Assembly (NCBI RefSeq): GCF_026410545.1 | Contig: NZ_JAPMIT010000002.1 | Location: forward strand, 496,001-560,000 | From: Microbacterium sp. STN6 | Lineage (GTDB): Bacteria; Actinomycetota; Actinomycetes; Actinomycetales; Microbacteriaceae | Direction of reading: 5' to 3' | Length of the DNA: 64,000 nucleotides | In this document: positions 43,895 through 54,542 of the stretch, piece after piece | Layout: each line of letters starts with the position of its first letter | Numbering within the stretch: the stretch's first letter is position 1 | The notes under the pieces: model-generated | The model's input: the letters and a program-made list of their open reading frames with translations, nothing else | Told to the model about the DNA's origin: nothing | Databases searched by the model: none | Made by a program: the position numbers and the translations under genes

Positions 43895-44563
43895 ATGCCC
43901 GAGACTGCGCCTGCCGACCGCCCGCTCCGCATCGTGATCGCGGATGACTCCGTGCTGCTGCGCGAGGGGCTCGTACGGCTGTTCGACGAGGCGGGCTTCG
44001 AGACGGTGGGTGCGTTCGGCGACGCCGAGAGCCTGTTCGCCGAGATCGACGAGCTCGCCCCGGATCTGGCCGTGCTCGACGTGCGCATGCCTCCGTCGTA
44101 CCGCGACGAGGGGGTGCAGGCCGCGCTCGCCCTGCGACGGCGAATGCCGCGGCTCGGAATCCTTCTCCTCAGCCTGTATGTCGAGGGAACGTACGCGCAC
44201 GAGCTTCTGGCGGCGGGGCAGGGCGGCATGGGCTACCTGCTGAAAGACCGCGTCGCGTCGCTCGACGACCTCACGGATGCGGTCACCCGCATCGCTGCCG
44301 GCGGCACGGTGCTCGACCCACAGGTCGTGCGCGAGCTGCTCGGGCGCCAGTCCAACCCGCTCGCGGCCCTCACCCCGCGCGAACGCGAGGTGCTCGAGCT
44401 CATGGCTGAGGGCCGCACCAACGCGGGCATCGCCGAGCGGCTCGTGATCGGGGTGGGTGCGGTCGAGAAGAACGTGACCTCCATCTTCCAGAAGCTCGGC
44501 CTGCAGGACTCGGGCTCCGACCACCGTCGCGTTCTGGCGGTGCTCGCCTGGCTGCAGCGCTGA
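43895..44563 (+). CDS. LuxR/NarL-family response regulator
   Basis: The 222-residue regulator has a receiver domain (IVIADDSVLLREGLVRLF; phosphoacceptor D62 in LAVLDVRMP) and a C-terminal LuxR helix-turn-helix near 155-215 (LTPREREVLELMAEGRTNAGIAERLVIGVGAVEKNVTSIFQKL). It is the obvious partner of the kinase upstream. The repeat between them suggests that it may also be expressed separately. Confidence 0.95.
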   Translation: MPETAPADRPLRIVIADDSVLLREGLVRLFDEAGFETVGAFGDAESLFAEIDELAPDLAVLDVRMPPSYRDEGVQAALALRRRMPRLGILLLSLYVEGTYAHELLAAGQGGMGYLLKDRVASLDDLTDAVTRIAAGGTVLDPQVVRELLGRQSNPLAALTPREREVLELMAEGRTNAGIAERLVIGVGAVEKNVTSIFQKLGLQDSGSDHRRVLAVLAWLQR

Positions 44564-44584
44564 GAACAGCACCCTCGGGCGCCC

Positions 44585-47500
44585 TCATCGCAGCTGCGCG
44601 AGGCCGATCGCGAGAGTCTTCATGTCTCGAATGCGCCGCTCGTACGTGGCGGCGAGCGCGATGAGCAGTACCCCACCGATGCCGAGCCACACCCACCAGT
44701 CGACCGAGGCGTAGAGCGCGGCGATCCAGGGCCACAGCTGGGCTACCGCGTGCACGAGCAGCACCGCGGCACCGAGAATGAGCGGCGCCTGCAGGCGACG
44801 CGCGGCACCGACGACCACGGCGAGCACCGCAACGACACCCAGCCCGACCACGCGCCACAACTCGTTCGCGCCGATGTCTGCGGCGAGCGACGGCACCAGC
44901 AGTACGGCGCAGGCCGGCCCCAGCTGGCTCCAGCTTCGCGCGCTGTCTCGAACGGCGAGTCGATAGGCCCCGGCAGCGCCGAGTGCGATCCCGACGGGCA
45001 CCGTCACGAGTTCGAGCGGATGCGCGTTGCCGCCCGCGAGCGCAAGCACGCCGACGATCACCATCGACCCCAGCGCGAGCCACCCGATGCGCCGAGTGAG
45101 CGGAAGTGTGCCGGCCGATGCCGCGCCCACGTACACCGCGCCGAGCACCGCGAGGGTGACGAAAGCGCGCAGTGACGCGTTCGGGGCGGCCAGGACCGCG
45201 GCCGTCTCGACGCTCGCAAGGCTCGTGACGGCCACGGCGACCAGCGCCTCGGCAGCCCAGGCGGGGCGCTGGTCGCGGGCTGACCACAGACTCGCCGCGA
45301 CGACGGTGACGAGCACCGCGGGAATGGCCCATACCTCGGCGGCGAGGGGGCCAGGCGACGAGCCCTGCAGCCCAGAGAACCCACGGATCACGCCCGCGCC
45401 GAGCGCAGCCGCTGTGCCGGTGATGGCGAGTACGGGTGGCAGTCGAATACCCGCGACAACCGCCGGCGACATCGGGGCAGCGATCAACGCCAGTGCACCG
45501 CAGGCGAGCAGGACGGCGGGCCGAATGGCGGCGCCCGTCTCGACGGAGAGGAGGCCAGGGCCGACGATGAGCGCCAGCGCCGTGGCCGCCAGGGCGGTTG
45601 CAGCCGCCCGCCGCTCTCGATGACCGCCCGAGCGAACGCCGACGGTGAGCGCGATCACGCCGATCCCCAGCGCCCCCGGCAGCGTGAACGGCTCCGGCGC
45701 GCTCGAATGCCCCTGAGCCAAAGCCGCCGCCAGTGCGGCGATGGCGAGCGGCGCCCCGAGCCAGGCGAGTCGCCTCAGCCGGCGTGCTCGGCCGAGCGCG
45801 GCGGTGGCGAGCAGCGGGAGCGGGGCGAGCAGCATGAGGGCCACCGGCAGCTCGGCGCCGGCCCTGGCGCAGGCGAACACGAGCACGGCGAACGAGGCGA
45901 GTGCCGTCGACGACCACCACACGGCGCGCGCGAGAGCATCGATGCGCAACGCCGTGATGGCGAGCGCAGCTGCTGCCGAGAGCACGCACGCGAGCGGCGC
46001 GAGAGCGGCGAGCGCGAGCGAAGTGTGCAGGAGCGCGCCGCCAAGCAGGGAGAAGAAGGCGACGAGCGCGAGTGGCGCAGTCGCAGCAGCAATCCGTCGC
46101 CACGCCTCGGCACGTGGGCGCCTCGACGATGCCGCGAGCAGGCTCACGAGGGCCGTTGCACCGAACACCGCCGCTGTCGGCCCGGTCTGCAGAACGCTGC
46201 CGCTGGCGAGTACGGCGCACACGATCAACGCCGATCCCACGATGCGTGCGGCGGACACTCGCCCGAGCAGCGTCAGCGTGGCGCCCGCACCGATCGCACC
46301 GATCAGGATCGCCAGCATCCCGGCCCAGTTCGGCCCGCGCTCGCCAAGTGCGTCGCTCACGAATTCCTCGAAAGGCGAGAATTCGAGAGGGCCCGAGGGG
46401 GCTGCCAGCGTGAGGAAATAGGAGGCGATCGCGCGGGACACCGAGGCGAGAAGCGTGAGCGCGGCGACGGCGGCGATCGGCCACAGCGACACGCGGACCG
46501 CTTCTTCAAGACGGGGGCGACCGGCCAGGCGCGTCAACCACGCGGCGGTCACCATCAGCAGGGCGGCGGCGGCCGCGATGGGCAGCCAGGCCGCCGCGGC
46601 GGTGTCGGCGAGCCCGGTGGCCGCAACGGTGGCCGCAACTGTGGCCGCGAGCGCCGTAGCGAGCCCCGCTCCGACCGAAGAGGCGCGACGCCACCCCGTC
46701 GCTTCACGCCGGCCCTCAGGCGGCCCCGCGGCGGCGAGAACATGGCTTGCCCATACGACAGCCGTGATGAGGAGCAGGGCCGCTCTCGTCCACCCGCTCA
46801 GGTCGAAATCGAGTGCGGCCAGCGGCAGCGCGAGCGTGAGCGCGGCAAGCCCCATCGCTCGCAGAAGGGACGGAGCGAGGCGCCCGCGAACGAGAGGTGC
46901 AATGAGACAGAACGCGCCCGCGGCGACGAAACCGGCCCACGCGGCGAGCATGGTGTTCAACGGCCAGAGCGCGCCGAACACGAGAAACATGACTCCCGTC
47001 GGGCACAGCGCAGACCACGCCAGCTCCAGCACTCTGATTCTGGAACTGGTCGCCGCGAGGGCGCTCACCGCCCCGATAACGAGCAGGCCACCACCAGTGA
47101 ACGTCGTCGCATCAACGCGGTCGCTGCCGAAGGCGCCGCTGCCCCGCACCTGCCACACATCGAGCAGCAGCAGGATGACGGCCACCGCGGCGAGGGCCTC
47201 CGCCGTGCCGGGCAGCCGGCGCCCGCGCAGCAGCATCGCCAGCGCGAGCACGAGTGCGGCGGCGAGAGCGGTCAGCTCGGCGAGCGCCTCGGCGGTCGCG
47301 CTCACGATGGCGATGAAGAGGAAGAACGCGGCCGCCACTGAGACGAGCACCACGCCGAGAACGAGGAGGAGCACCTGCAGGCCCGACCGGCGCCGCACCG
47401 CGGTGGCCGCCGAAGCGGTCGCGCCAAGGGTAGGACGGGGCGCGTCTGCGGCGGCAGGGGGAGCGTCGGCGGCAGGGGGAGCGTCGGCGGCGGCAGGGGG

Positions 47501-47803
47501 AGCGTCGGCGGCAGGGGGAGCGTCGGCGGCTGCCGACGCCGGGTCGAGCCCGCGGCACGCGGCGAGCGCCTGCTCGCCGCGCATCCGCTCGATGGTGCGC
47601 TGACGGTGCTCTTCGAGCTGCACCAGCTGTACTCCGAGCGCGAGGAGCTCGGTTGCGGCGGGCGTGCGCAGGTCAAGACCGCAGACGGTGCATGCGGGCT
47701 CGGCGAGGCTCGCGAAGCAGGAGGGGCAGCGGTTCGTGTCGGCGAAGGCGGCAGGGCTGGCAGGCCACACACGCTGGTGCCGCGGCACACGGGAGTCGGT
47801 CAT
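44585..47803 (-). CDS. Giant zinc-ribbon multi-helix membrane protein (SCO7613-like)
   Basis: The 1072-residue protein has an N-terminal zinc ribbon (C26, C29, C38, C41 in CPSCFASLAEPACTVC), then a coiled region, a low-complexity stretch of ADAPPAA repeats at about 92-122, and about 30 hydrophobic helices up to the C-terminus (YERRIRDMKTLAIGLAQLR). It matches the architecture of the actinobacterial SCO7613 C-terminal-type membrane proteins. Function unknown; it converges with the response regulator and is divergent from the iron-permease-like gene. ATG at 47803 is chosen because upstream residues are unlike protein. Confidence 0.8.
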   Translation of the reverse strand: MTDSRVPRHQRVWPASPAAFADTNRCPSCFASLAEPACTVCGLDLRTPAATELLALGVQLVQLEEHRQRTIERMRGEQALAACRGLDPASAAADAPPAADAPPAAADAPPAADAPPAAADAPRPTLGATASAATAVRRRSGLQVLLLVLGVVLVSVAAAFFLFIAIVSATAEALAELTALAAALVLALAMLLRGRRLPGTAEALAAVAVILLLLDVWQVRGSGAFGSDRVDATTFTGGGLLVIGAVSALAATSSRIRVLELAWSALCPTGVMFLVFGALWPLNTMLAAWAGFVAAGAFCLIAPLVRGRLAPSLLRAMGLAALTLALPLAALDFDLSGWTRAALLLITAVVWASHVLAAAGPPEGRREATGWRRASSVGAGLATALAATVAATVAATGLADTAAAAWLPIAAAAALLMVTAAWLTRLAGRPRLEEAVRVSLWPIAAVAALTLLASVSRAIASYFLTLAAPSGPLEFSPFEEFVSDALGERGPNWAGMLAILIGAIGAGATLTLLGRVSAARIVGSALIVCAVLASGSVLQTGPTAAVFGATALVSLLAASSRRPRAEAWRRIAAATAPLALVAFFSLLGGALLHTSLALAALAPLACVLSAAAALAITALRIDALARAVWWSSTALASFAVLVFACARAGAELPVALMLLAPLPLLATAALGRARRLRRLAWLGAPLAIAALAAALAQGHSSAPEPFTLPGALGIGVIALTVGVRSGGHRERRAAATALAATALALIVGPGLLSVETGAAIRPAVLLACGALALIAAPMSPAVVAGIRLPPVLAITGTAAALGAGVIRGFSGLQGSSPGPLAAEVWAIPAVLVTVVAASLWSARDQRPAWAAEALVAVAVTSLASVETAAVLAAPNASLRAFVTLAVLGAVYVGAASAGTLPLTRRIGWLALGSMVIVGVLALAGGNAHPLELVTVPVGIALGAAGAYRLAVRDSARSWSQLGPACAVLLVPSLAADIGANELWRVVGLGVVAVLAVVVGAARRLQAPLILGAAVLLVHAVAQLWPWIAALYASVDWWVWLGIGGVLLIALAATYERRIRDMKTLAIGLAQLR

Positions 47804-47939
47804 GCAGAGACTCTGGCAGAGAGCGGGTGGTGGTCGGATCGGCGACGCGAGATCTGTGGAGAAGCGGGAGGAGCAGAGGGCAGGGCGGAGCGGAATCGAC
47901 CGGGGTACCGTGCAAAGCACAAGAGAAAGGTGACGTCAG

Positions 47940-48341
47940 ATGGCTGATGAGCCCACCATGCCGAGTGAGGTGTCCGAGCACGTCGGCGCGTTCGACAAGT
48001 TCGCGGAGGGCGCCTCAAAGCTCGCCAGCCGCGCCTGGTTCTTCTGCTTCTGCGTGCTGCTCGTGGTGCTGTGGGCGCCGTCGATCATCGTCATCAAGAC
48101 GATTGACACGTGGCAACTCATCATCAACACGCTGACGACGATCGTGACCTTTCTGCTCGTGGCCCTGCTGCAGAACAGCCAGACCCGTTCCGACCTGGCG
48201 GTGCAGCACAAGCTGAACGCCATCGCGGACGCGCTGAGCGACCTCATGGAGCAGAAGGACCAGCCCAACGACGCGAACGAATTGCGCCGCGCGGTCGGTC
48301 TGGAGGAGCACGAGAGCACCAGCAACAATGCTGAGGGCTAG
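47940..48341 (+). CDS. Low-affinity iron permease-like membrane protein
   Basis: The 133-residue protein matches the low-affinity iron permease-like family (PF04120): an N-terminal amphipathic stretch (FDKFAEGASKLASR), two helices at about 31-53 and 58-80, then an acidic cytoplasmic tail. The pattern LLQNSQTRSDLAVQHKLNAIADAL is typical. The transported substrate is unproven in bacteria. ATG follows GAAAGGTGACG. Its last 14 bases overlap the DUF421 gene, so the pair is one operon. Confidence 0.82.
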   Translation: MADEPTMPSEVSEHVGAFDKFAEGASKLASRAWFFCFCVLLVVLWAPSIIVIKTIDTWQLIINTLTTIVTFLLVALLQNSQTRSDLAVQHKLNAIADALSDLMEQKDQPNDANELRRAVGLEEHESTSNNAEG

Positions 48342-48885
48342 CGGCAGTCTCGACTGGCTCTGGGGCGTCGATTGGAAGACCGTCTTCATCCCCGACACGC
48401 CGCTTCTCGAGATCTTCGTTCGCGGAACGATCACCTACTTCGTCATCTACATGCTGCTGCGCTTCGTGCTGAAGCGGCAGACCAGCGGCGTCGAGATCAC
48501 CGACGTGCTCGTCATTGTTCTCATAGCGGATGCTGCGCAGAACGCCATGGCGGGCGAGTACAAGTCGATCACTGACGGTGTGCTGCTCGTCGCCGTCATC
48601 ATCGTGTGGGCGGCGGTGATGGCGATGCTGGGCTGGCGTTTCCCGGCCGTGGGGCGCATCCTGCACGCCAAGCCACTCCCGCTCATCAGGGACGGTGAGA
48701 TGCTGCACAAGAACATGGCTCGCGAGTTCGTGACCGACGACGAGTTGATGAGCCAGCTGCGCATGCAGGGCATCGAAGAAGTCGGTGAGGTGGAGCGCGC
48801 CTTCATGGAGCCGGATGGCCAGATCAGCATCATCAAGCGCAAGAAGGGCGGCGAGGCACGCCGCAAACGCGGCCGCACCTTCTGA
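48328..48885 (+). CDS. DUF421/YetF-like membrane protein
   Basis: The 185-residue protein has three N-terminal membrane helices (about 30-55, 60-78, 84-105) and a soluble DUF421 domain with PLPLIRDGEMLHKNMARE and LMSQLRMQGIEEVGEVERAFMEPDGQISIIK. This matches the YetF/DUF421 family of unknown function. It is translationally coupled to the iron-permease-like gene. The 131 bases after it contain no gene before tRNA-Gly. Confidence 0.85.
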   Translation: MLRASGSLDWLWGVDWKTVFIPDTPLLEIFVRGTITYFVIYMLLRFVLKRQTSGVEITDVLVIVLIADAAQNAMAGEYKSITDGVLLVAVIIVWAAVMAMLGWRFPAVGRILHAKPLPLIRDGEMLHKNMAREFVTDDELMSQLRMQGIEEVGEVERAFMEPDGQISIIKRKKGGEARRKRGRTF

Positions 48886-49016
48886 CCGAGCCGGCGGTAT
48901 CAACCGACGCGGGTTGCGAAACGGAACGCGCCTCCCGGTCGCCGAAAGTGCGTGTTCGCGACGAGATCTGCAGGAGGAACTCCCACGCTCGTCGCAAACT
49001 CCCGCTTTCGCCGCGG

Positions 49017-49087
49017 AGGGGATGACGGGAATCGAACCCGCGTAATCAGTTTGGAAGACTGAGGCTCTACCATTGAGCTACATCCCC
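49017..49087 (-). tRNA. tRNA-Gly (TCC)
   Basis: The reverse strand folds as a cloverleaf: acceptor GGGGATG paired with CATCCCC, D arm GCTCAATGGTAGAGC, anticodon loop CTTCCAA (TCC) on stem TCAGT/ACTGA, T arm GCGGGTTCGATTCCCGT. CCA is not encoded. Confidence 0.96.
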
Positions 49088-49211
49088 GCAAGCGCCTCAT
49101 CGGAGGCGTGCTGACCAATCCTATACATTAGACTTGCCAAGGTCATTTCGCCCCGGGCACGCGTCACGCGTTCGTCCTGGTGTCTGACCACGCGGGTTGT
49201 GGCAGTCGATT

Positions 49212-49289
49212 CGGGGCGTAGCTCAGCTTGGCTAGAGCGCCCGCTTTGGGAGCGGGAGGTCGCAGGTTCAAATCCTGTCGCCCCGACCA
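49212..49289 (+). tRNA. tRNA-Pro (TGG), with encoded CCA
   Basis: Acceptor CGGGGCG pairs with CGCCCCG, the anticodon loop is TTTGGGA (TGG) on stem CCCGC/GCGGG, and the T arm is GCAGGTTCAAATCCTGT. Discriminator A at 49286 is followed by genomic CCA at 49287-49289. It precedes tig, as in many actinobacteria. Confidence 0.97.
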
Positions 49290-49338
49290 AGCCCATCCCG
49301 CATACGGGAAAGTCCAACAAGCAGGAGAACCCAACAAC

Positions 49339-50793
49339 GTGAAGACCACGGTCGAGAAGCTCAGCCCCACGCGCGCAAAGCTCACCATTCTGGTGACGCC
49401 CGAGGAGCTGAAGCCGAGCATCACCCACGCCTACGGGCACATCGCCGAGCAGGTGAACATCCCGGGCTTCCGCAAGGGCAAGGTTCCGCCGCCCATCATC
49501 GACCAGCGTGTCGGTAAGGCCGCCGTGCTCGAGCACGCGGTCAACGAGGGGCTCGACGGCTTCTTCCGGCAGGCCGTCGACGAGCACGACCTGCGCCCGC
49601 TTGGCCGGCCCGAGGCCGACATCACCGAGTGGCCGAACGAGAAGGACTTCTCGGGCGACCTCACGGTCGTCGTCGAGGTCGACGTGCGCCCCGAGGTCAC
49701 GCTGCCCGACTACTCCGCCATCGAGGTCACGGTCGACCCCATCGAGGTCACCGCGCTCGACGTGACCGACGAACTCGACCGCCTGCGCAGCCGCTTCGGC
49801 ACGCTCGTCACGGTCGACCGGCCCGCCAAGACGGGCGACTTCGCCCAGATCGACCTGGTCGCCACCATCGGCGGCAACGAGGTCGACACCGCGAACAGCA
49901 TCTCGTACGAGGTGGGCAGCGGCGACCTGATCGACGGCATCGACGAGGCCCTCGACTCGCTCAGCGCGGGCGAGACCACCACGTTCACGGCCCCGCTCAT
50001 GGGCGGCGACCACGAGGGTGAAGACGCCGAGATCACCGTGACCGTCAGCGCCGTCAAGGAGCGCGAGCTTCCCGAGGCCGACGACGAGTTCGCCCAGATC
50101 GCCAGTGAGTTCGACACGATCGACGAGCTGCGCGACAGCCTGCGCGGCCAGGCGCAGCAGGCAAAGGCGCTCGAGCAGGCCAACGAGGCACGCAACAAGC
50201 TCGTTGACGCCCTTCTCGAGGCCGTCGAGATCCCCGTGCCCGAGCAGCTCGTCGAAGACGAGGTGCACCGCCACCTCGAGAGCGAGAACCGCCTCGAAGA
50301 CGATGAGCACCGGGCCGAGGTGGCTGAGTCGAGCGAGAAGACGTTCCGCACTCAGATCCTGCTTGACGAGGTCGCGCAGGCCGAGGGTGTCCAGGTCAGC
50401 CAGGACGAGCTCACCCAATACCTCATTCAGGGCGCCTCGCAGTACGGCATGGAGCCGAACGAGTTCGTCAAGATCCTCAGCGAGAGCAACCAGATTCCGG
50501 CCATGGTCGGCGAGGTCGCGCGCAACAAGTCGCTGGCGATCCTGCTCGGCAAGGTCTCGGTCGTCGACACGGCGGGCAAGCCCGTCGACCTCTCCGACTT
50601 CATCGCGGTCGCCGACGAGAACGCTGCGCCTGAAGGCGACGGTTCCGAAAGCGACGACGCCGTGAGCGCCGACGCGAACGACGAGGCAGAAGCGGATGCT
50701 GCTGCCGCCAAGCCCGCGAAGAAGAAGGCCCCGGCCAAGAAGCCTGCCGCAAAGAAGCCTGCCGCCAAGAAGGCGACGAAGAAGGATTCGTAA
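49339..50793 (+). CDS. tig: Trigger factor (ribosome-associated chaperone/PPIase)
   Basis: The 484-residue chaperone folds nascent chains at the ribosome exit. The N-terminal ribosome-binding domain has GFRKGKVPP near residues 36-44, the middle FKBP-like PPIase domain covers about 155-245 ([21 protein letters not shown]), and the C-terminal domain has the helical arms. The last 60 residues are acidic, then Lys/Ala/Pro rich (AKKPAAKK). GTG at 49339 is chosen because earlier in-frame starts would translate tRNA-Pro. It heads the tig-clpP-clpP region. Confidence 0.96.
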   Translation: MKTTVEKLSPTRAKLTILVTPEELKPSITHAYGHIAEQVNIPGFRKGKVPPPIIDQRVGKAAVLEHAVNEGLDGFFRQAVDEHDLRPLGRPEADITEWPNEKDFSGDLTVVVEVDVRPEVTLPDYSAIEVTVDPIEVTALDVTDELDRLRSRFGTLVTVDRPAKTGDFAQIDLVATIGGNEVDTANSISYEVGSGDLIDGIDEALDSLSAGETTTFTAPLMGGDHEGEDAEITVTVSAVKERELPEADDEFAQIASEFDTIDELRDSLRGQAQQAKALEQANEARNKLVDALLEAVEIPVPEQLVEDEVHRHLESENRLEDDEHRAEVAESSEKTFRTQILLDEVAQAEGVQVSQDELTQYLIQGASQYGMEPNEFVKILSESNQIPAMVGEVARNKSLAILLGKVSVVDTAGKPVDLSDFIAVADENAAPEGDGSESDDAVSADANDEAEADAAAAKPAKKKAPAKKPAAKKPAAKKATKKDS

Positions 50794-50818
50794 CGCGTAG
50801 CGAGTGACCTTCCGTCAC

Positions 50819-50854
50819 ATGAGGGGCCGGGCGCGAAGGCGCTCGGCCCCTCAT
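50819..50854 (+). terminator. Strong hairpin terminator after trigger factor
   Basis: Arms 50819-50834 (ATGAGGGGCCGGGCGC) and 50839-50854 (GCGCTCGGCCCCTCAT) are complementary at 15 of 16 positions around a GAAG tetraloop, 25 bases after the tig stop. It separates tig from the clpP pair. The remaining 200 bases up to clpP hold no gene. Confidence 0.85.
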
Positions 50855-51057
50855 GCATCCGTCTCAACGTCTCGCCACATTCCTCCCGCACACCCGAGTC
50901 GGGGCAGATCGTGGGTAGGGTGCGCTCGGACTGCAGATTTGGCCCGCCTCGTGGCGGGAGCGACGGCGGGGCCGATCTGCCCACGGCGAACATCACCGGC
51001 CCAGGTGCGCGGCCTCCGATAGATTCGAAACCAAGCGACAACGAAACGGAGCGACAC

Positions 51058-51648
51058 ATGGCCGAAGCGACACTGCAACCCAGTGTTTTTGACCGACTGC
51101 TGAAAGACCGCATCATCTGGCTGGGCTCCGAGGTGCGCGACGACAACGCCAACGAGATCGCGGCCAAGCTGCTGCTGCTCGCCGCGGAGGACCCGAAGCG
51201 CGACATCTCCCTGTACATCAACTCGCCCGGCGGCTCGATCACGGCAGGCATGGCCATTTACGACACCATGCAGTTCGTGCCGAACGACATCGTCACCGTC
51301 GGCATCGGGATGGCGGCCTCCATGGGCCAGCTGCTGCTGACGGCCGGCACGAAGGGCAAGCGGTTCATCACGCCGAATGCGCGTGTGCTGCTGCACCAGC
51401 CCCACGGCGGATTCGGCGGAACGGCCAGCGACATTCAGACGCAGGCGCAGCTGATTCTCGACATGAAGCGCAGGCTTGCCGAGATCACGGCGGCCCAGAC
51501 CGGCAAGACCGTCGAGCAGATCAACGCCGACGGCGACCGCGACCGGTGGTTCAACGCCCAGGAGGCGCTCGAGTACGGGTTCGTCGACCATATCCGCGAG
51601 ACGGCGCTCGACGTCGCCGAGGTCACCGCCGGCCAGGCCGGCAAATAG
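51058..51648 (+). CDS. clpP: ATP-dependent Clp protease proteolytic subunit (first clpP)
   Basis: The 196-residue serine protease subunit has catalytic S88 in [10 protein letters not shown] and H113 in LLHQPHGG, with the aspartate in the DGDRDRW segment. It has a short N-terminal propeptide. Together with the second clpP gene 27 bases downstream it would form the mixed ClpP1P2 tetradecamer typical of actinobacteria. The ATG follows GAAACGGAG. Confidence 0.97.
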   Translation: MAEATLQPSVFDRLLKDRIIWLGSEVRDDNANEIAAKLLLLAAEDPKRDISLYINSPGGSITAGMAIYDTMQFVPNDIVTVGIGMAASMGQLLLTAGTKGKRFITPNARVLLHQPHGGFGGTASDIQTQAQLILDMKRRLAEITAAQTGKTVEQINADGDRDRWFNAQEALEYGFVDHIRETALDVAEVTAGQAGK

Positions 51649-51674
51649 GCGCGAAGGACACAAGGAAGAACGAC

Positions 51675-52340
51675 ATGGAAACCCCCAACTTCACCGCCGC
51701 GCGAGCCCTTGCGACCCCCGGCGCCCGCTACATTCTGCCGAGCTTCGAGGAGCGCACGGCCTACGGCTACAAGCGGCAGGACCCGTACGCGAAGCTCTTC
51801 GAGGACCGCATCATCTTCCTCGGCGTGCAGGTCGACGACGCATCGGCCGACGACGTGATGGCGCAGCTGCTCGTGCTCGAGAGCCAGGATCCCGACCGCG
51901 ACATCGTGATGTACATCAACTCGCCGGGCGGCTCGTTCACGGCGATGACGGCCATCTACGACACCATGCAGTACATTCGTCCGCACATTCAGACGGTCGT
52001 GCTCGGCCAGGCGGCCTCCGCTGCGGCGGTGCTCACGGCAGCCGGTACGCCCGGTAAGCGCCTCGCGCTGCCGAACGCGCGCATCCTGATTCACCAGCCC
52101 GCCGTCGGCGAGGCAGGGCAGGGCCAGGCGTCTGACATCGAGATCCAGGCGAACGAGATCATGCGCATGCGCACCTGGCTCGAGGAGACACTGTCGAAGC
52201 ACTCCAACCGCAGCATCGAGCAGGTGAACAAGGACATCGACCGCGACAAGATCCTTGGCGCAGAAGAGGCTCTGGAGTACGGGCTGATCGACCAGGTGCT
52301 CACGAGCCGGAAGACGATTCCGGCGGCCATCACGAAGTAG
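51675..52340 (+). CDS. clpP: ATP-dependent Clp protease proteolytic subunit (second clpP)
   Basis: The 221-residue subunit has catalytic S115 in [10 protein letters not shown] and H140 in [14 protein letters not shown], and [18 protein letters not shown] supplies the aspartate region. Its N-terminus is about 25 residues longer than the first subunit (propeptide and adapter contact). An AGGAAG site precedes the ATG. Co-transcribed with the first clpP. Confidence 0.97.
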   Translation: METPNFTAARALATPGARYILPSFEERTAYGYKRQDPYAKLFEDRIIFLGVQVDDASADDVMAQLLVLESQDPDRDIVMYINSPGGSFTAMTAIYDTMQYIRPHIQTVVLGQAASAAAVLTAAGTPGKRLALPNARILIHQPAVGEAGQGQASDIEIQANEIMRMRTWLEETLSKHSNRSIEQVNKDIDRDKILGAEEALEYGLIDQVLTSRKTIPAAITK

Positions 52341-52350
52341 GGCGCATCGC

Positions 52351-53097
52351 GTGGACGCGGCGGAAGACTGGCTGTACGACAGCCGGCCCATCCGCCGCGT
52401 TTCGCGTTTTCGGGACATCGAGCCGGACTTCTCGGCGTGGCCGGCGTCCATCCCAGCCGTGCGTCAGGTGCTCGACGAGGGTCTCGAGTTCCCTGCCGGT
52501 GTGACGTTCATCGTGGGGGAGAACGGCAGTGGCAAGTCGACGCTCGTCGAGGGCATCGCCGTCGCGGCTGGACTGCCGGCAGAGGGCGGCAGCAACCAGG
52601 GGTCGCATGCGACCCGCGCGAGCGAGTCGCCGCTCGGCGAGTGGCTGCGCGTCGAGCGCAGCCCATCCGGGCCCCGCTGGGGGTTCTTTCTGCGTGCCGA
52701 GACGATGCACGGCTACTACACATGGTTAGAGCAGTTGGGTGGCCCCGATCGGATGCTGCACGAGCTCAGTCACGGAGAGTCGTTCAATGCGCTCCTCGAC
52801 GACAAGCTCGACCATCCGCTCTTCGTGGCAGGCCTCGCCTGCCTCGATGAGCCCGAGGCCGCGCTCTCGTTCACGTCGACGCTGAAGTGGCTCGCATCGT
52901 TGCAGCACATGGTGGACCGGGGAACGCAGGTGATCTGCGCGACGCACTCCCCGGTTCTCGCGTCGCTGCCGGGCGCGCGGATTCTCGAGGTGGGGGAGTG
53001 GGGTATCCGTCGCTCGGAATGGGAAGACCTGGAGCTGGTGCGCAACTGGCGGTTGTATCTGGAGGCGCCGGGTCGCTTCCTGCGCCATCTGCTGTGA
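52351..53097 (+). CDS. AAA/ABC-type ATPase inserted between clpP and clpX
   Basis: The 248-residue soluble ATPase has Walker A GENGSGKST at 56-64, an ABC-like signature LSHGESF at 139-145, Walker B CLDEPEA near 164-170 and an H-loop ATHS at 197-200. It looks like an isolated SMC/ABC-type head such as the predicted ATPases with an AAA_21/AAA_23 fold, without a membrane domain or coiled coil. GTG begins 11 bases after clpP2 and the gene ends 114 bases before clpX, so it is part of the clp operon. Role unknown; it may be a stress or Clp accessory ATPase. Confidence 0.78.
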   Translation: MDAAEDWLYDSRPIRRVSRFRDIEPDFSAWPASIPAVRQVLDEGLEFPAGVTFIVGENGSGKSTLVEGIAVAAGLPAEGGSNQGSHATRASESPLGEWLRVERSPSGPRWGFFLRAETMHGYYTWLEQLGGPDRMLHELSHGESFNALLDDKLDHPLFVAGLACLDEPEAALSFTSTLKWLASLQHMVDRGTQVICATHSPVLASLPGARILEVGEWGIRRSEWEDLELVRNWRLYLEAPGRFLRHLL

Positions 53098-53211
53098 GGG
53101 TGAATCGCCGGCCCACGGCACGCCGCAGCGTCATTCGCCGCGCCCTGCGACATGATGTCGGGAGCACAAGCTAGGCTCGTAGAAAGCGTTCTGTTCAGAA
53201 GGAGTGTGAGA

Positions 53212-54486
<1,275 letters not shown>

Positions 54487-54542
54487 GCCGGGGTCTCGAT
54501 ACGGCGGCACTGCCGCCTACTCAGCAGCTTCATCCTGTTCGC

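Noticed and set aside
45620-47341. Long plus-strand frames opposite the giant membrane protein gene
   Set aside because: They are strongly biased in Arg/Gly/Glu content and lack any motif. The minus-strand product has a coherent membrane topology.
48900-49118. Small minus-strand proteins over tRNA-Gly
   Set aside because: They are translations of the tRNA-Gly gene and its flanks, with no codon bias of a real gene.
49228-49338. Longer trigger factor N-terminus starting inside tRNA-Pro
   Set aside because: The region is a complete tRNA-Pro gene. The GTG at 49339 gives the normal trigger factor start.
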